A stretch of DNA of 64,000 nt from Ignavibacteriota bacterium (GCA_020437545.1 JAGQWH010000002.1:1-64000), one strand, 5' to 3'; shown: positions 17,401 through 27,720, counted from the stretch's first letter. Notes: a model not told the origin generated them from the sequence alone. Translations and numbers: made by a program.

Positions 17401-18332
17401 AAGATGCGTTTGTAAATCTGATAGAAAATCAGAATTATTTGTTATCAGAATTTGATTATGATTCTGAATGGTCGGATAATGCAAGAGCAAATTCTCTGAT
17501 ACCGGATATTTACAGAAATTATACTTTCAAGCAGAATGAAATAGAGGAAAGATATAAGAGATTAAAAGATAAAGTCAAACTTGGAGATGAATTACCGACG
17601 GGAGTTGTAAAGCTTGCGAAGGTATATGTTGCGAAGAAGAGAAAGCTTTCTGTAGGAGATAAAATGGCGGGAAGACACGGTAACAAGGGTGTTGTCGCCA
17701 AGATCGTACCACAGGAAGACATGCCGTTTATGCCGGACGGGACACCGGTGGATATAGTATTGAATCCGCTCGGAGTACCATCAAGAATGAATCTTGGTCA
17801 GTTATACGAAACAGCTTTAGGCTGGGCAGCGAAAAATCTCGGGGTGAAATTTGCAACGCCGATTTTTGACGGAGCTACTGTAGCAGAGATCATGGAATAT
17901 CTTGAATTAGCAGGATTAAGTAACAATTCAAGAACGGATCTGTATGACGGTATGACAGGAGAAAAGTTTGATCAGAAAGTAACAGTCGGTTACATTTATA
18001 TTTTAAAACTTTCTCACCTTGTAGATGACAAGATCCACGCAAGATCAATAGGACCATACTCTCTCATAACTCAGCAGCCACTTGGCGGTAAAGCGCAGTT
18101 TGGCGGACAGAGATTCGGAGAGATGGAATGCTGGGCATTGCAGGGATACGGAGCCGCACATATTCTTCAGGAAATGCTCACTTATAAGAGTGATGACGTG
18201 ACAGGAAGAAGCAAGGTCTATGAAGCGATAATCAAAGGAGATAACTTACCTGAACCGGGAGTACCCGAATCATTTAATGTACTTCTGAAAGAGCTTCAGG
18301 GGTTATGTCTTGATATTAACCTGGTAGAATAG
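14487..18332 (+). CDS. rpoB: DNA-directed RNA polymerase subunit beta
   Basis: Catalytic core subunit of RNA polymerase. The 1281-residue product has the rifampicin-region segment SQLSQFMDQTNPLAEMTHKR, then LSRERAGFEVRDVH, IETPEGPNIGLI, and the C-terminal GGKAQFGGQRFGEMECWALQ. Residues about 310-345 contain a Lys/Ala/Glu-rich insertion, and about 905-1015 a charged lineage-specific stretch before the conserved VGDKMAGRHGNKGVV. The start is TTG at 14487, supported by TGAGG six bases upstream, a clearer Shine-Dalgarno site than most genes here have. Confidence 0.98.
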   Translation: MEKKEVDLKLKPISSKNKRLTFAKTSITHDPPDLLNVQIQSYIDFLQEDVPASRRKSQGLQKVFEDNFPISDSRETAILEFVDYYLEKPHYSVIECQEQGLTYAVQVKARLRLSTKPNAAAKEYNYTIENDVYLGNLPYMTPRGSFIINGAERAIVSQLHRSPGVVFSESIHANGTKLYSARVIPFRGSWVEFTTDINNLLYAYIDRKKKFYFSTLLRALGLNEHVQMLELFGLVENVKLTDKNYLDFVGRRVLEKVINKETGDDLEIEENTILTDEMLAKIVSSGMKELNLLKSNPTDGEEIIYNTIISEEDESNILLEKTPVELTPKDKKAAAALAESEAENARSYIEKLFFNTKKYDLGNVGRYKINYKLDTKIDPHITILTQEDIVHIINYMRDLVDGNKEVDDIDHLGNRRVRTVNEQLSAQFSLGLSRMSRTIRDKMSIHDEENLVPSKLISARPITSALSSFFGTSQLSQFMDQTNPLAEMTHKRRISALGPGGLSRERAGFEVRDVHYTHYGRLCPIETPEGPNIGLISSLCIHSRINELGFIETPYRKVENGRVTDKIEYLSAEKENFFRIAQANAPVDEKGYFENERIKGRFKGDFPLFKADEIDYMDVATNQIVSAAAALIPFLEHDDANRALMGSNMQRQAVPLLRPESPVVGTGFEEIVARDSRTMLAAEADGVVEYVSGDKIIVKYNIKEDSDESLLTFTDRKLVEYNLVKFLRTNQDTSINQRPIVTEGQKIKKGDILADGSSTQLGELALGRNVLVAFMPWRGYNFEDAIIISEKLVADDVYTSIHIEEFSLEVRDTKRGEEELTKEIPNVSEEATKDLDENGIVRIGAEVRENDILIGKVTPKGETEPTPEEKLLRAIFGDKAGDVKDASLKATPGLKGIVINKKLFSRKTRDTESKRDEKRKIDKYEAERKKEIKDLNHKIAEKFDILLTGKGSKGLKDKKGNFIIKSGATFKKDAFVNLIENQNYLLSEFDYDSEWSDNARANSLIPDIYRNYTFKQNEIEERYKRLKDKVKLGDELPTGVVKLAKVYVAKKRKLSVGDKMAGRHGNKGVVAKIVPQEDMPFMPDGTPVDIVLNPLGVPSRMNLGQLYETALGWAAKNLGVKFATPIFDGATVAEIMEYLELAGLSNNSRTDLYDGMTGEKFDQKVTVGYIYILKLSHLVDDKIHARSIGPYSLITQQPLGGKAQFGGQRFGEMECWALQGYGAAHILQEMLTYKSDDVTGRSKVYEAIIKGDNLPEPGVPESFNVLLKELQGLCLDINLVE

Positions 18333-18339
18333 TTGTAAT

Positions 18340-18351
18340 CCGCTATAGCGG
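18340..18351. other. Short palindrome in the rpoB-rpoC gap
   Basis: CCGCTATAGCGG is a perfect 12-base palindrome followed by TTTTG, eight bases after the rpoB stop. As RNA it would give only a four-pair stem. Role unknown. Confidence 0.4.
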
Positions 18352-18404
18352 TTTTGTAAAGTTACTTAGAATAAAAATTTTAAATATAAAACAAAGAGGT
18401 TAAA

Positions 18405-21400
18405 ATGGCTTTTAAAACAGAGCACAAAAGAAAGAGATTTTCGAAGATAACTATCAATCTTGCTTCGACCGATTCAATTATATCGAGATCTTATGGTGAA
18501 GTATTAAAGCCGGAAACTATTAATTACAGAACCTATAAACCGGATAAAGACGGTTTGTTTTGTGAGAAGATATTCGGACCGGTAAGAGACTGGGAATGTC
18601 ACTGCGGAAAATATAAAGGTATTAGGTATAAAGGTATAGTTTGCGACAGATGCGGTGTTGAAATAAATCTTAAGAGTGTAAGACGTGAAAGAATGGGACA
18701 TATTACTTTAAGTGTTCCGGTAGTTCACATCTGGTATTTCAGATCAATGCCGACAAAGATCGGATACATTCTGGGAATTTCATCTAAAGAGCTTGAGAGA
18801 ATTATATATTATGAGACCTATGTGGTAATAAATCCGGGTAAGACAAATTTCCAGAAACAACAGCTTATTACAGAAGAAGAATATACAGAAGCGCTGGATG
18901 CGATGAGTGAAGATGAAATGAACATGGATGATGATGATCCGAAAAAATTTGTAGCAGGTCAGGGCGGGGAAGCCATTAAAGAATTGCTCCGCAGACTTAA
19001 TATGGAAGAGGAGATCACAAGATTAAGAGGAGAGCTTAAAGGCGATCTTTCTGCATTAAAGAAAGCTGATAACATTAAGAGGTTAAGAGTTCTTGAAGCA
19101 TTCAGAGTAAAGCCGGGCGGAAAAGCAAACAAGCCGGAGTGGATGGTACTTGATGTAGTGCCTGTAATACCGCCGGAGTTAAGACCGCTTGTACCGTTAG
19201 AGGGCGGAAGGTTTGCAACGAGTGATCTGAATGATCTTTACAGAAGGGTTATAATCAGAAATAACAGATTAAAAAGATTAATAGATATAAAAGCTCCCGA
19301 AGTTATTTTAAGAAATGAAAAGAGAATGCTTCAGGAAGCAGTTGATGCTTTACTTGACAATTCAAGAAGAGTGACAGCTGTCAAAGCTGAGAACAGAGCA
19401 TTGAAATCCTTATCTGATATTCTCAAAGGTAAACAGGGAAGATTCAGACAGAATTTATTAGGAAAGAGAGTTGACTATTCAGGAAGAACGGTAATCGTAG
19501 TCGGACCGGACTTAAAGCTTCATCAGTGCGGACTTCCGAAAGATATGGCTCTTGAATTGTTCAAGCCGTTTGTTATCAGAAGGCTTATCGACAGGGATTA
19601 TGTTAAGACTGTAAAGAGTGCTAAAAAATTAATTGACAAGAGAACACCTGAAGTATGGGATATTCTTGAAAGCGTTATAGACGGACATCCTGTAATGCTT
19701 AACAGGGCTCCGACACTTCACAGATTAAGTATTCAGGCATTCCAGCCTGTGCTTATAGAAGGTAAAGCTATCACACTTCACCCGCTTGTATGCAGTGCTT
19801 TCAATGCGGACTTTGATGGTGACCAGATGGCAGTACACGTTCCATTGTCTTTTGAAGCACAGCTTGAAGCTCAGATCATGATGCTTTCGTCACACAATAT
19901 ATTATCACCACAGAATGGTGAGCCGATCACAACTCCGAATCAGGAGATGGTGCTTGGATGTTATTATCTTACAAAGGAAATGCCCGGTGATAAAGGAGAG
20001 GGAAAATTATTTTCCTCACCGGAAGAAGTGCTTATGGCATATGACAATAAAATGCTTGGATTACATGCGAGGATAAAAGTTAGAATTAAAGGTGAGGTCA
20101 TAGAAACTACTACAGGAAGAGTAATTTTCAATCAGATAGTTCCGAAGGATCTGCCTTATATGAATGAATTACTTAAGAAGAAAAAGCTGACAGAGATCAT
20201 AGGAATAATTTATGCCAAAGTAGGCAATCTTGTAACTTCCAAATTCCTGGATGATCTTAAAGAGGTTGGATTTAAGTATGCAACTATCGGAGGATTATCT
20301 GTAAATATTGATGACATAGAAGTACCTGCAACGAAGGATAAAATTATTGAGGAAGCATACAAAAGAGTTGAAGTTATTGAAAAGTCAAAGGGAAGAGGTA
20401 TAATCTCTGAGAATGAAAGATACAACAAAGTGATTGATATCTGGACACACGTAAGGGATGAAGTAAAAAGGGATCTTATGCTGAATCTTACAAAATCAAA
20501 GAACGGATTTAACTCATTGCACATGATGATCGACTCAGGTGCAAGAGGTTCTGCCGAGCAGGTCAGTCAGCTTGCAGGTATGAGAGGACTTATGCAGAAG
20601 CCGCAGAAATCTTTAACCGGTCAGGCAGGAGAGATCATTGAGAATCCTATTATTGCAAATTTCAAAGAAGGTTTATCCATTCTTGAATACTTTATTTCGA
20701 CACACGGAGCGAGAAAAGGTCTTGCTGATACTGCATTGAAAACAGCCGACGCAGGATATCTTACAAGAAGACTTGTGGATGTGGCTCAGGATGTTATCAT
20801 AACGGAAGATGACTGCGGAACTATCAGAGGTGTGAAAACTGAAGCTTTAAAAGAAGGAGAAGATGTTAAAGAAACATTAGCAGAAAGAATTCTTGGAAGA
20901 GTAGCAGTCAATGATGTAGTGAATCCTTTAACCAAAAAAGTAATAATAAAAAGCGGTGAACTTATCACTGAAGAGAAATCACAACTGGTTTCTGAAACTC
21001 CTATAACTGAAGTAGAGATAAGGTCTGTACTTACATGTGAAACCAAAAGAGGTGTTTGTGCAAAATGTTACGGAAGAAATCTTGCAACCGGTAAAATGGT
21101 GGAAGTAGGAGAAGCAGTTGGTATCATCGGAGCACAGTCAATCGGTGAGCCGGGAACACAGCTTACTTTAAGAACATTCCATATCGGAGGAACTGCAAGT
21201 AAGATCATTACACAGTCTCAGATCACTTCTAAGTTTGAAGGAAAGATTAAATTTGATAATATAAAGATAGTAGAATATAAAGGTGCAATTGGAAATGAGT
21301 TTGTATCACTCAGCCGGAACGGACAGATACTTGTAATTGATGATAACGGTTCACAGCTTGCTAAATATTCAGTACCTTACGGAGCTCATCTGAAAGTTAA

Positions 21401-22724
21401 AGCAAATGAGAAAGTTAAGAAGAACGGAATATTATACGAATGGGATCCATACAACTCTGTCATTGTAGCTGAGGATGACGGTATTATCAGTTATTTTGAT
21501 ATGGACGAAGGCAAGCAATATGAACTTGCAAAAGATGAACAGACAGGTCACTTCCAGAAGATCGTAATTGAAAGTCGTGACAAAACAAAATCACCTACTA
21601 TTCAGATACTGAATCCGAAGAATGATAAGACATTGAGTTCTTATCTGATCCCGGCTAAAGCAAACTTATTAGTAGATGATGGTGAAGAAGTAAAAGCAGG
21701 AACTATCATGGTCAAGATCCCGAGAGATTCAGGTAAGACAAGAGATATTACGGGAGGTCTTCCACGGGTAACAGAATTATTCGAGGCAAGAAGTCCAAGT
21801 AATCCTTCTAAGGTAGCTGAGATCGACGGAACAGTTGAGATAGGTAAAATATCAAGAGGAAGCCGGGAAGTCAGGATCATAAGTAAAGACGGAAGCAAGA
21901 CAGTTGATTATAAGATCCCAATCGGGAAACACATTCTTGTCAGACATGGTGATGTTGTAAAATCAGGAGAACCATTAACAGGAGGAGCGTTTGATCCGGT
22001 TGATATTCTTAAGATCAAAGGTGTTGCTGAAGTTCAGGAATATCTTGTAAATGAGATCCAGGAAGTATACAGAATCCAGGGTGTTAAGATAAATGACAAG
22101 CATATAGAAGTTATTGTAAGACAAATGCTTCAGAAGATAAAGGTCACAGATACAGGTGACACAAATTTCCTTGAAGGAGATGTGATACATAAAAATCTGT
22201 TTGCTGAACAAAATGAGAGTCTTAAAGGAATGGTAGTAGTAACTGATCCGGGTGACAGTGATAAAGTAAAAGAAGGTGATAAGATGAACAAGAAAGAAGG
22301 AAAGGAACTTAATGCGGCTTTAAAGAAAAAAAACAAGGCAGCAATCAAGTTCAAGGATGCAGTTCCGGCTTCCGGAGATCCTGTCCTTCTTGGAATTACT
22401 CAGACATCTCTTACTACAGACAGTTTCATCTCTGCAGCTTCATTCCAGGAGACAACTAAAGTTCTCACAGACGCTGCAATCAGAGGTAAAGTTGATCACT
22501 TACTCGGACTGAAAGAGAATGTAATAATCGGACAATTGATCCCTGCAGGAACAGGACTAAGGAAATACAGGGAAATAATAGTAACAGACAAGGAAGAAGA
22601 TTATCATATTCTTGAAAAGGAAAAAGAAATAGAAGAAGAGGTGGAGCAGGAAAAAGAGAAAGAAAAAGCAAAACCAAAAGCTAAGAAAAAGAAAAAAGTA
22701 AAAGAAGAAGAATCCGAAGCTTAG
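18405..22724 (+). CDS. rpoC: DNA-directed RNA polymerase subunit beta'
   Basis: Carries the active-site magnesium in [12 protein letters not shown]. The N-terminal zinc ribbon ligands are Cys65, Cys67, Cys80 and Cys83. The second zinc site [17 protein letters not shown] lies near residue 880, followed by the bridge/trigger region [21 protein letters not shown]. At 1439 residues it is full length and unsplit. The last 40 residues are a highly charged Glu/Lys tail, unlike the rest of the protein. A strong intrinsic terminator follows. Confidence 0.98.
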   Translation: MAFKTEHKRKRFSKITINLASTDSIISRSYGEVLKPETINYRTYKPDKDGLFCEKIFGPVRDWECHCGKYKGIRYKGIVCDRCGVEINLKSVRRERMGHITLSVPVVHIWYFRSMPTKIGYILGISSKELERIIYYETYVVINPGKTNFQKQQLITEEEYTEALDAMSEDEMNMDDDDPKKFVAGQGGEAIKELLRRLNMEEEITRLRGELKGDLSALKKADNIKRLRVLEAFRVKPGGKANKPEWMVLDVVPVIPPELRPLVPLEGGRFATSDLNDLYRRVIIRNNRLKRLIDIKAPEVILRNEKRMLQEAVDALLDNSRRVTAVKAENRALKSLSDILKGKQGRFRQNLLGKRVDYSGRTVIVVGPDLKLHQCGLPKDMALELFKPFVIRRLIDRDYVKTVKSAKKLIDKRTPEVWDILESVIDGHPVMLNRAPTLHRLSIQAFQPVLIEGKAITLHPLVCSAFNADFDGDQMAVHVPLSFEAQLEAQIMMLSSHNILSPQNGEPITTPNQEMVLGCYYLTKEMPGDKGEGKLFSSPEEVLMAYDNKMLGLHARIKVRIKGEVIETTTGRVIFNQIVPKDLPYMNELLKKKKLTEIIGIIYAKVGNLVTSKFLDDLKEVGFKYATIGGLSVNIDDIEVPATKDKIIEEAYKRVEVIEKSKGRGIISENERYNKVIDIWTHVRDEVKRDLMLNLTKSKNGFNSLHMMIDSGARGSAEQVSQLAGMRGLMQKPQKSLTGQAGEIIENPIIANFKEGLSILEYFISTHGARKGLADTALKTADAGYLTRRLVDVAQDVIITEDDCGTIRGVKTEALKEGEDVKETLAERILGRVAVNDVVNPLTKKVIIKSGELITEEKSQLVSETPITEVEIRSVLTCETKRGVCAKCYGRNLATGKMVEVGEAVGIIGAQSIGEPGTQLTLRTFHIGGTASKIITQSQITSKFEGKIKFDNIKIVEYKGAIGNEFVSLSRNGQILVIDDNGSQLAKYSVPYGAHLKVKANEKVKKNGILYEWDPYNSVIVAEDDGIISYFDMDEGKQYELAKDEQTGHFQKIVIESRDKTKSPTIQILNPKNDKTLSSYLIPAKANLLVDDGEEVKAGTIMVKIPRDSGKTRDITGGLPRVTELFEARSPSNPSKVAEIDGTVEIGKISRGSREVRIISKDGSKTVDYKIPIGKHILVRHGDVVKSGEPLTGGAFDPVDILKIKGVAEVQEYLVNEIQEVYRIQGVKINDKHIEVIVRQMLQKIKVTDTGDTNFLEGDVIHKNLFAEQNESLKGMVVVTDPGDSDKVKEGDKMNKKEGKELNAALKKKNKAAIKFKDAVPASGDPVLLGITQTSLTTDSFISAASFQETTKVLTDAAIRGKVDHLLGLKENVIIGQLIPAGTGLRKYREIIVTDKEEDYHILEKEKEIEEEVEQEKEKEKAKPKAKKKKKVKEEESEA

Positions 22725-22753
22725 TTCGTTTTTAAATAGCTTAATTATATATT

Positions 22754-22792
22754 AACAGCCATTGCATGTAAATGTAGTGGCTGTTGTTTTTT
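22754..22792 (+). terminator. Intrinsic terminator after rpoC
   Basis: AACAGCCA (22754-22761) pairs perfectly with TGGCTGTT (22778-22785), followed by GTTTTTT. This closes the long ribosomal protein/RNA polymerase unit. Confidence 0.88.
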
Positions 22793-22798
22793 GGGAAG

Positions 22799-22826
22799 TA
22801 TTGAGTATTGAGTATTGTGTATTGAA
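22799..22826. repeat. Heptamer tandem array (TATTGAG type, 4 units)
   Basis: TATTGAG twice, TATTGTG, TATTGAA, just after the rpoC terminator. A second array of the same type lies at 28651-28678. Confidence 0.9.
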
Positions 22827-22890
22827 ATTTTGTAAATATTTTTTTGAATGTATTTTTATAAAAGTAATTAATAATATTAAAATATTTTAA

Positions 22891-22925
22891 ATCAAGAATC
22901 CAACATCCAAAATCAATAATCAAAA
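22891..22925. repeat. Degenerate heptamer array (ATCAAAA type, 5 units)
   Basis: ATCAAGA, ATCCAAC, ATCCAAA, ATCAATA, ATCAAAA run directly into the start codon of the next gene at 22927, leaving one base between array and ATG. Confidence 0.7.
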
Positions 22926-22926
22926 T

Positions 22927-23853
22927 ATGTCTGAAAACAAATTACCATCCTGGAATGAAACATCAACAAAAAAAAGTATTACAGATTTCGTAGATAAAAT
23001 TACCAAAGAAGGTTCTCCTGATTTTATACCGGAAGAAGACAGGATTGCAGTCTTTGATAATGACGGAACGCTCTGGACCGAGCAGCCCTTTCAGATTCAG
23101 ATAATTTATTGTCTGGACAGAATCAAAGAACTTGGAGAGAAAGATCCGGAGCTAGTAAAAAGTCAGCCATTGAAGGCTTTTTATGAACAGGACTGGAAGA
23201 CGGTTTCTGAAATGACAAAGAAAGATATTTATGAGTTTGTAGTAACAGTGCTGGACGGGAAAACACCGGATGATTTTAAAAAACTTGTAGTTAACTGGTT
23301 TGATAAAGCTGTACATCCTCAATTTAAGCAATCCTATTATAAATGTTACTATCAGCCACAGATAGAATTGTTAAGGTATCTTGAAGATAATGGATTTAAA
23401 AATTTTATTGTCTCAGGTGGCGGGATAGATTTTATGAAAGCTGTCTGTACAAATATTTATGGGATTCCTGATCACAGAATTATCGGAAGCAGTTTTAAGA
23501 CAAAGGTAGAATATAACGGGAACATACCGGTTCTGGTCAGACTTCCGGAGCTTAACAGTTTTAATGACAAAGATGAAAAAGTAAACAACATTCATCTCCA
23601 TATCGGGAAGAAGCCGGTATTTGCATTTGGTAATTCAGATGGAGACCTGGCAATGATCAGATATACTTTAAGTAAAGATAACGGAATAGCATTTATTCTT
23701 CATCACGATGACGATGGAAGGGAAGTTGCGTATGACAGGGAATTTAAGCTAAGTCCCTTGATTGAAGGACTGGAAGTAGCGGTAAAAGAAGGGATAAACA
23801 TTGTAAGCATGAAGAATGACTGGAAGAGAGTATTTGAAGATTTTAAGAATTAA
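22927..23853 (+). CDS. HAD-superfamily phosphatase (phosphoserine phosphatase-like)
   Basis: A 308-residue cytoplasmic hydrolase with the four HAD motifs: the nucleophile motif DNDGT with Asp44 and Asp46, IVSGGG as motif II, a lysine after the cap region and FGNSDGDLAMI as motif IV. The helical insert between motifs I and II is large, a C1-type cap as in phosphoserine phosphatase relatives. There is no signal peptide. The substrate cannot be told. It stands alone between the rpoC terminator and the eCIS cluster. Confidence 0.85.
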   Translation: MSENKLPSWNETSTKKSITDFVDKITKEGSPDFIPEEDRIAVFDNDGTLWTEQPFQIQIIYCLDRIKELGEKDPELVKSQPLKAFYEQDWKTVSEMTKKDIYEFVVTVLDGKTPDDFKKLVVNWFDKAVHPQFKQSYYKCYYQPQIELLRYLEDNGFKNFIVSGGGIDFMKAVCTNIYGIPDHRIIGSSFKTKVEYNGNIPVLVRLPELNSFNDKDEKVNNIHLHIGKKPVFAFGNSDGDLAMIRYTLSKDNGIAFILHHDDDGREVAYDREFKLSPLIEGLEVAVKEGINIVSMKNDWKRVFEDFKN

Positions 23854-24266
23854 AGTTTCATTCAGGGTAGAGGATATTATAGCACATTCAAATCAATAAA
23901 ATGGAATAGAAATTGAAAAGTTATTCGAATATTAATTTTAATGAGTTAAATTACAATAAGTATATTGATATACAAAATTTTATTCATTAAATTAATTTCA
24001 GAAAAGCTAATATATGTAACATTAACTTATCTTTTATAAAGTTCTTTTTTTAATATGTATGAACAAAGCAGAGAAAGTCCTTATAGATACCCACTATTAA
24101 GAATTATGCAGCTTGTTGATTAATACATGTTACCGATTGATAACTTTCAAGGTCCGCCATATTCCATCACACCAGGGATTTCCTCACAAAATCATTTCAA
24201 ATAATTCAGCAAATATCTAATTACATTTTAAATTTTAAAATTTTAAAATTTTGAAATCAACATATC
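23854..24266. other. 413-base gap upstream of the eCIS cluster
   Basis: AT-rich DNA with no convincing gene and no exact TTG-N19-TANNTTTG promoter. The last 40 bases before the first eCIS start (about 24225-24253) are a run of ATTTTAA-like units with seven- and eight-base spacing. A 22-codon frame at 24055-24123 has no recognisable product. The eCIS promoter should lie in this gap, but I cannot place it. Confidence 0.5.
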
Positions 24267-24830
24267 ATGATAGACGTATCATTGCAATTCATCAGAGACG
24301 AGATCAACAAATTCATTCAGCAAAAACTCAATATAATAGATTCGGTAAAACTGGATAACATATCTAAAGTACTTGAAGATTCATCTGCTGAAAAAAAGAT
24401 CTATTTATCATTGATAAATCTTGAGGAAGACAGGATTTCCCGCAATCCTGAAAACTTCATAAAAATTGATAACAAGGTCATTTACAAGAGTCCGAAATTA
24501 CATTTGAATCTATATTGCCTTTTTGTAACCAATCAGAATTATGAAGAAGGTCTTAAACAGCTTTCATTGATATTTCAGTTTTTCCAGTACAGAAATGTTT
24601 TCACTCCCGTAAATTTCCCTTCGATGGATCCCGGTATTGAAAAACTTGTATTCGAATTATACAGCCTGAATTTTGAGCAGCTGAATCAGATCTGGGGAAT
24701 GCTCGGCGGTAAATATTTCCCCTCGGTGCTTTATAAAATGAGAGTCATTACAATAGATGAAATGATGACTGAAGCAGAAGGCGAACCAATCAAAGAAATA
24801 GAAATCAGCGGAAAGGATTATACAAACTAG
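24267..24830 (+). CDS. eCIS cap/tail terminator protein (Pvc16-like, DUF4255)
   Basis: 187 residues starting MIDVSLQFIRDEINKFIQQK, with the DUF4255/Pvc16 N-terminal pattern: an N-terminal helix, the strand IYLSLINLEEDR, then LHLNLYCLFVTNQNYEEGLKQLSLIFQFFQ. In Afp and PVC particles this protein caps the distal end of tube and sheath and stops polymerisation. It is the first gene of the cluster and is followed one base after its stop by the next gene. The assignment rests on pattern and context; distant similarity only. Confidence 0.8.
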   Translation: MIDVSLQFIRDEINKFIQQKLNIIDSVKLDNISKVLEDSSAEKKIYLSLINLEEDRISRNPENFIKIDNKVIYKSPKLHLNLYCLFVTNQNYEEGLKQLSLIFQFFQYRNVFTPVNFPSMDPGIEKLVFELYSLNFEQLNQIWGMLGGKYFPSVLYKMRVITIDEMMTEAEGEPIKEIEISGKDYTN

Positions 24831-24831
24831 A

Positions 24832-26115
24832 ATGAAAACAAGTTACCGCATATTGTTTACAATACTTATTCAGCATGATTTTTATACACAAGCTGAATCA
24901 TTCGATGACATTGAAATCATACCGACATTGAAAAGCAGGTCAGCTTTCGAAGGTAACAGGATCCTGTACAGATTTGTCAAAAATAGATTCACTGCTATGA
25001 TCGAAGTTGATGGTGATGAACCATTTGTAAATATTAACAGTGACACAAAATTAAGATTTATATTGAAATTAAAGAATCCTTCATTCTCTAATTTTTCAGG
25101 GATAAAATTATTCGGTTTAAATGACCGCATCTATTATTTTTCAAACCGTTCGGATAATGAAACCGGAAATGTGCTGTATCTGAGTAAAAGCATACCCGGG
25201 CATGATCCGGGAGATGAATATGAAGTGGGCTCTCTGATCCAGTCCGGACAGGATGTTTTTGAAGCTATTTCAGACAATACAACTCTGCCGCCACCGGGCA
25301 TCGGATGGAGAAAATTATTGAAGAACAGATTCCCTGCATTTGATCAGAATAATCATTCTGACATTCACAAGGGGAACATTGTATCTGACAATTCAGGAAC
25401 AAAGAATTTCGAAGCTATAAAATTCATTCCACGGGGTCAGGCGGTTTCTTTAAATGATCTGTCATACTGGAAAGAAGTTACAGGTCTGCAGTATGTAACA
25501 CCGGAAGATCTGATAGAGAGAAAATTCATTTCAGTATCAAAGTATGATATCATGGATCACAATGAAATATTTCCGGGAGATGTTTTGTTTAATCCGGGCG
25601 ATTCCAAATTATATGAAGCATTGAAGTATATTGAAAAAGGAAATCAGGTGCACGTTAGTAATGCAGGTTACTGGAAGGAGTCAGACGTCACAAAATTTGT
25701 TATATCGGAGGATAAAATTAACAGCGGTGAAAATATTTTCGGAATCATTGATCTGTTCTTTGACGGTTCTGTACCGGTAAATCACAGGATGCTTGACGGA
25801 AGCGGAAATGTGAAAGAAACGGAATACGCCATCAGATTCAAAAACAGGATCTCCACCTGGAAGTATATATCTCAAAAGAATTCCGTAACATCATTGACGG
25901 ATACTTCGGGTGTATATAATTTTATTAAGAACAGTAATGAATTCACTTCCGATACACCGGTGCCTTTATTATTAAAACCGATCCAGAAATTCAAACTTGA
26001 CGCGGATACAGGATCGCAAACCATTTCAGTGGAAAATATTAAATGCGCTTCAGCAGACATAAAACCGATAAAAGCAACAAAGAGTTTTGTATCAGAGATT
26101 TATTTAAATTATTAA
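24832..26115 (+). CDS. eCIS-associated protein with three carbohydrate-binding-like repeats
   Basis: Not a recognised named gene. After an N-terminal region of about 130 residues come three related segments at about 133-165, 178-217 and 243-283. Each has a Gly-x-x-Val-type turn, then FEA or YEA, then an aromatic tail (IGWRKL, SYWKEV, GYWKES). The layout resembles the small CBM5/12-like chitin-binding fold. Residues 290-427 are beta-rich. The start is not a signal peptide. It sits between cap and sheath genes, co-directional and tightly spaced. A particle-surface or tail-fibre accessory role is an inference. Confidence 0.6.
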   Translation: MKTSYRILFTILIQHDFYTQAESFDDIEIIPTLKSRSAFEGNRILYRFVKNRFTAMIEVDGDEPFVNINSDTKLRFILKLKNPSFSNFSGIKLFGLNDRIYYFSNRSDNETGNVLYLSKSIPGHDPGDEYEVGSLIQSGQDVFEAISDNTTLPPPGIGWRKLLKNRFPAFDQNNHSDIHKGNIVSDNSGTKNFEAIKFIPRGQAVSLNDLSYWKEVTGLQYVTPEDLIERKFISVSKYDIMDHNEIFPGDVLFNPGDSKLYEALKYIEKGNQVHVSNAGYWKESDVTKFVISEDKINSGENIFGIIDLFFDGSVPVNHRMLDGSGNVKETEYAIRFKNRISTWKYISQKNSVTSLTDTSGVYNFIKNSNEFTSDTPVPLLLKPIQKFKLDADTGSQTISVENIKCASADIKPIKATKSFVSEIYLNY

Positions 26116-26134
26116 AAATTAAACCAATAAAGCT

Positions 26135-27544
26135 ATGTCACAAATCAATGAAAGTGCCATAAAGACACCCGGTGTCTATGTAAATGAGATACCGTCATTC
26201 CCGCCATCGGTTGCTCAGGTAGCCACAGCAATACCTGCATTTATAGGATACACACAAAAAGCTGTTGATACTGACGGGGATTCACTGGAAAACATTCCTA
26301 CTGTTGTTTATTCCATGCTTGAATACGAAACATATTTCGGGCAGGCGGAAAATGAAGCAGATATAAATGTTAATGTAAATATCACTACGAATTCAGGTCA
26401 GATCACTTCGTTATCCGCAAAAGCTGCTATCAATGCACCTTCACCCAATAATATGCATCACTGTCTGAGAGCATATTTTGATAACGGAGGAGGGAAGTGT
26501 TATATAGTATCCGTAGGTGTTACAGGAGGAGCAATATCACTTGGAGATCTGGAAGGAGGAAGGGATATTCTTGAAGCCTATGATGAACCGACCCTTATAC
26601 TATTCCCCGAAGGTCAGTCATTAAGCGAAGCAGATTATTATTCACTGGTTTCAGGTGCTATAGACCAGTGTGCAAAACTTCAGGACAGATTTACGATCAT
26701 TGATGTCCATACTCAGGGAAACACTACAGAAAATTCCATGACCGGATTCAGGACAGCATTTACAAAATCCGACAATCTTAATTATGCCGCAGCATATTAT
26801 CCGAATCTTAAAACCACTTATGACTACAGCTATGATGATGCGGATGTTGATGTATCTATTGTAACGGACGGAGGCGGACCTGTGACAACTACACTGGATA
26901 CTTTACTTAATACACAAAGCACTGTTTATTTTGCAGTAAGGGATGCTATTTCAAAATTAAGTCCTACGCTTCCTCCGGGACCGGCAGTAGCCGGAATTTA
27001 TTCAAAAGTTGACGGCTCGCGCGGAGTATGGAAAGCTCCTGCCAATATTTCGATCAACTCGATCTATGATGTCACCGATACGGTTACCGATCAGGAGCAG
27101 GAAAGCATGAATGTGGATGTGACCGGCGGAAAATCCGTTAATGCTATCAGAACATTTGCCGGAAGAGGAATTCTGATCTGGGGTGCACGAACACTTGACG
27201 GCAACAGCAATGAATGGAGATATGTCCCGGTAAGAAGATTTTTTATTATGGTGGAGGAATCATGTAAGAAAGCTAGCGCTCAGTTTGTATTCGAGCCAAA
27301 TGATGCAAATACCTGGATAAAAGTAAGAGCTATGATAGAAAATTATCTAACCAATCTATGGAGGCAGGGAGCATTAGCCGGCGCAAAACCTGAACATGCA
27401 TTTTATGTAAGGATCGGACTTGGTCAGACCATGACAGCACAGGATATACTCGAAGGCAGAATGATAGTTGAGATCGGTATGGCAGCTGTCAGACCGGCAG
27501 AGTTTATTATACTCAGGTTTATGCATAAGATGCAGGAGTCTTAA
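26135..27544 (+). CDS. eCIS contractile tail sheath protein
   Basis: 469 residues with the phage-type sheath N-terminus KTPGVYVNEIPSFPPSVAQV, followed by AIPAFIGYT. The conserved C-terminal sheath fold includes YVPVRRFFIMVEESCKKA, WIKVRAMIENYLTNLWRQGALAGA and GRMIVEIGMAAVRPAEFIIL. Sheath subunits polymerise around the tube and contract to drive it through a target membrane. Only one sheath gene is present, whereas Afp and PVC have three paralogues. The gene is followed by two heptamer arrays before the tube genes. Confidence 0.95.
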   Translation: MSQINESAIKTPGVYVNEIPSFPPSVAQVATAIPAFIGYTQKAVDTDGDSLENIPTVVYSMLEYETYFGQAENEADINVNVNITTNSGQITSLSAKAAINAPSPNNMHHCLRAYFDNGGGKCYIVSVGVTGGAISLGDLEGGRDILEAYDEPTLILFPEGQSLSEADYYSLVSGAIDQCAKLQDRFTIIDVHTQGNTTENSMTGFRTAFTKSDNLNYAAAYYPNLKTTYDYSYDDADVDVSIVTDGGGPVTTTLDTLLNTQSTVYFAVRDAISKLSPTLPPGPAVAGIYSKVDGSRGVWKAPANISINSIYDVTDTVTDQEQESMNVDVTGGKSVNAIRTFAGRGILIWGARTLDGNSNEWRYVPVRRFFIMVEESCKKASAQFVFEPNDANTWIKVRAMIENYLTNLWRQGALAGAKPEHAFYVRIGLGQTMTAQDILEGRMIVEIGMAAVRPAEFIILRFMHKMQES

Positions 27545-27545
27545 T

Positions 27546-27594
27546 AATTACGAATTACGAATTATGAATTACGAATTACAAATTGCAAATTGTA
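27546..27594. repeat. Heptamer tandem array (AATTACG type, 7 units)
   Basis: AATTACG twice, AATTATG, AATTACG, AATTACA, AATTGCA, AATTGTA. It begins one base after the sheath stop codon. Confidence 0.92.
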
Positions 27595-27610
27595 AAAAAA
27601 ATACCGGGAC

Positions 27611-27715
27611 ATTTAACTTTTAACTTTCAACATTTAACTTTCAACTTTTAACTTTTAACTTTTAACTTTTAACTTTCAACTTTCAACTTTTAACTTTTAA
27701 CTTTTAACTTTTAAC
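27611..27715. repeat. Heptamer tandem array (TTTTAAC type, 15 units)
   Basis: Fifteen uninterrupted seven-base units (nine TTTTAAC, four TTTCAAC, two ATTTAAC), ending five bases before the tube gene start at 27721. No Shine-Dalgarno sequence lies between array and ATG, so the array forms the leader immediately before the start codon. The unit is the reverse complement type of the AGTTAAA array at 10331. Confidence 0.97.
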
Positions 27716-27720
27716 TTATT

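Noticed and set aside
24055-24123. 22-codon frame in the gap before the eCIS cluster
   Set aside because: Too short, no recognisable product and no ribosome-binding context; could be chance.
27546-27715. Repeat blocks that might be read as a CRISPR array
   Set aside because: The units are seven bases, directly adjacent with no spacers, and no cas genes are present.
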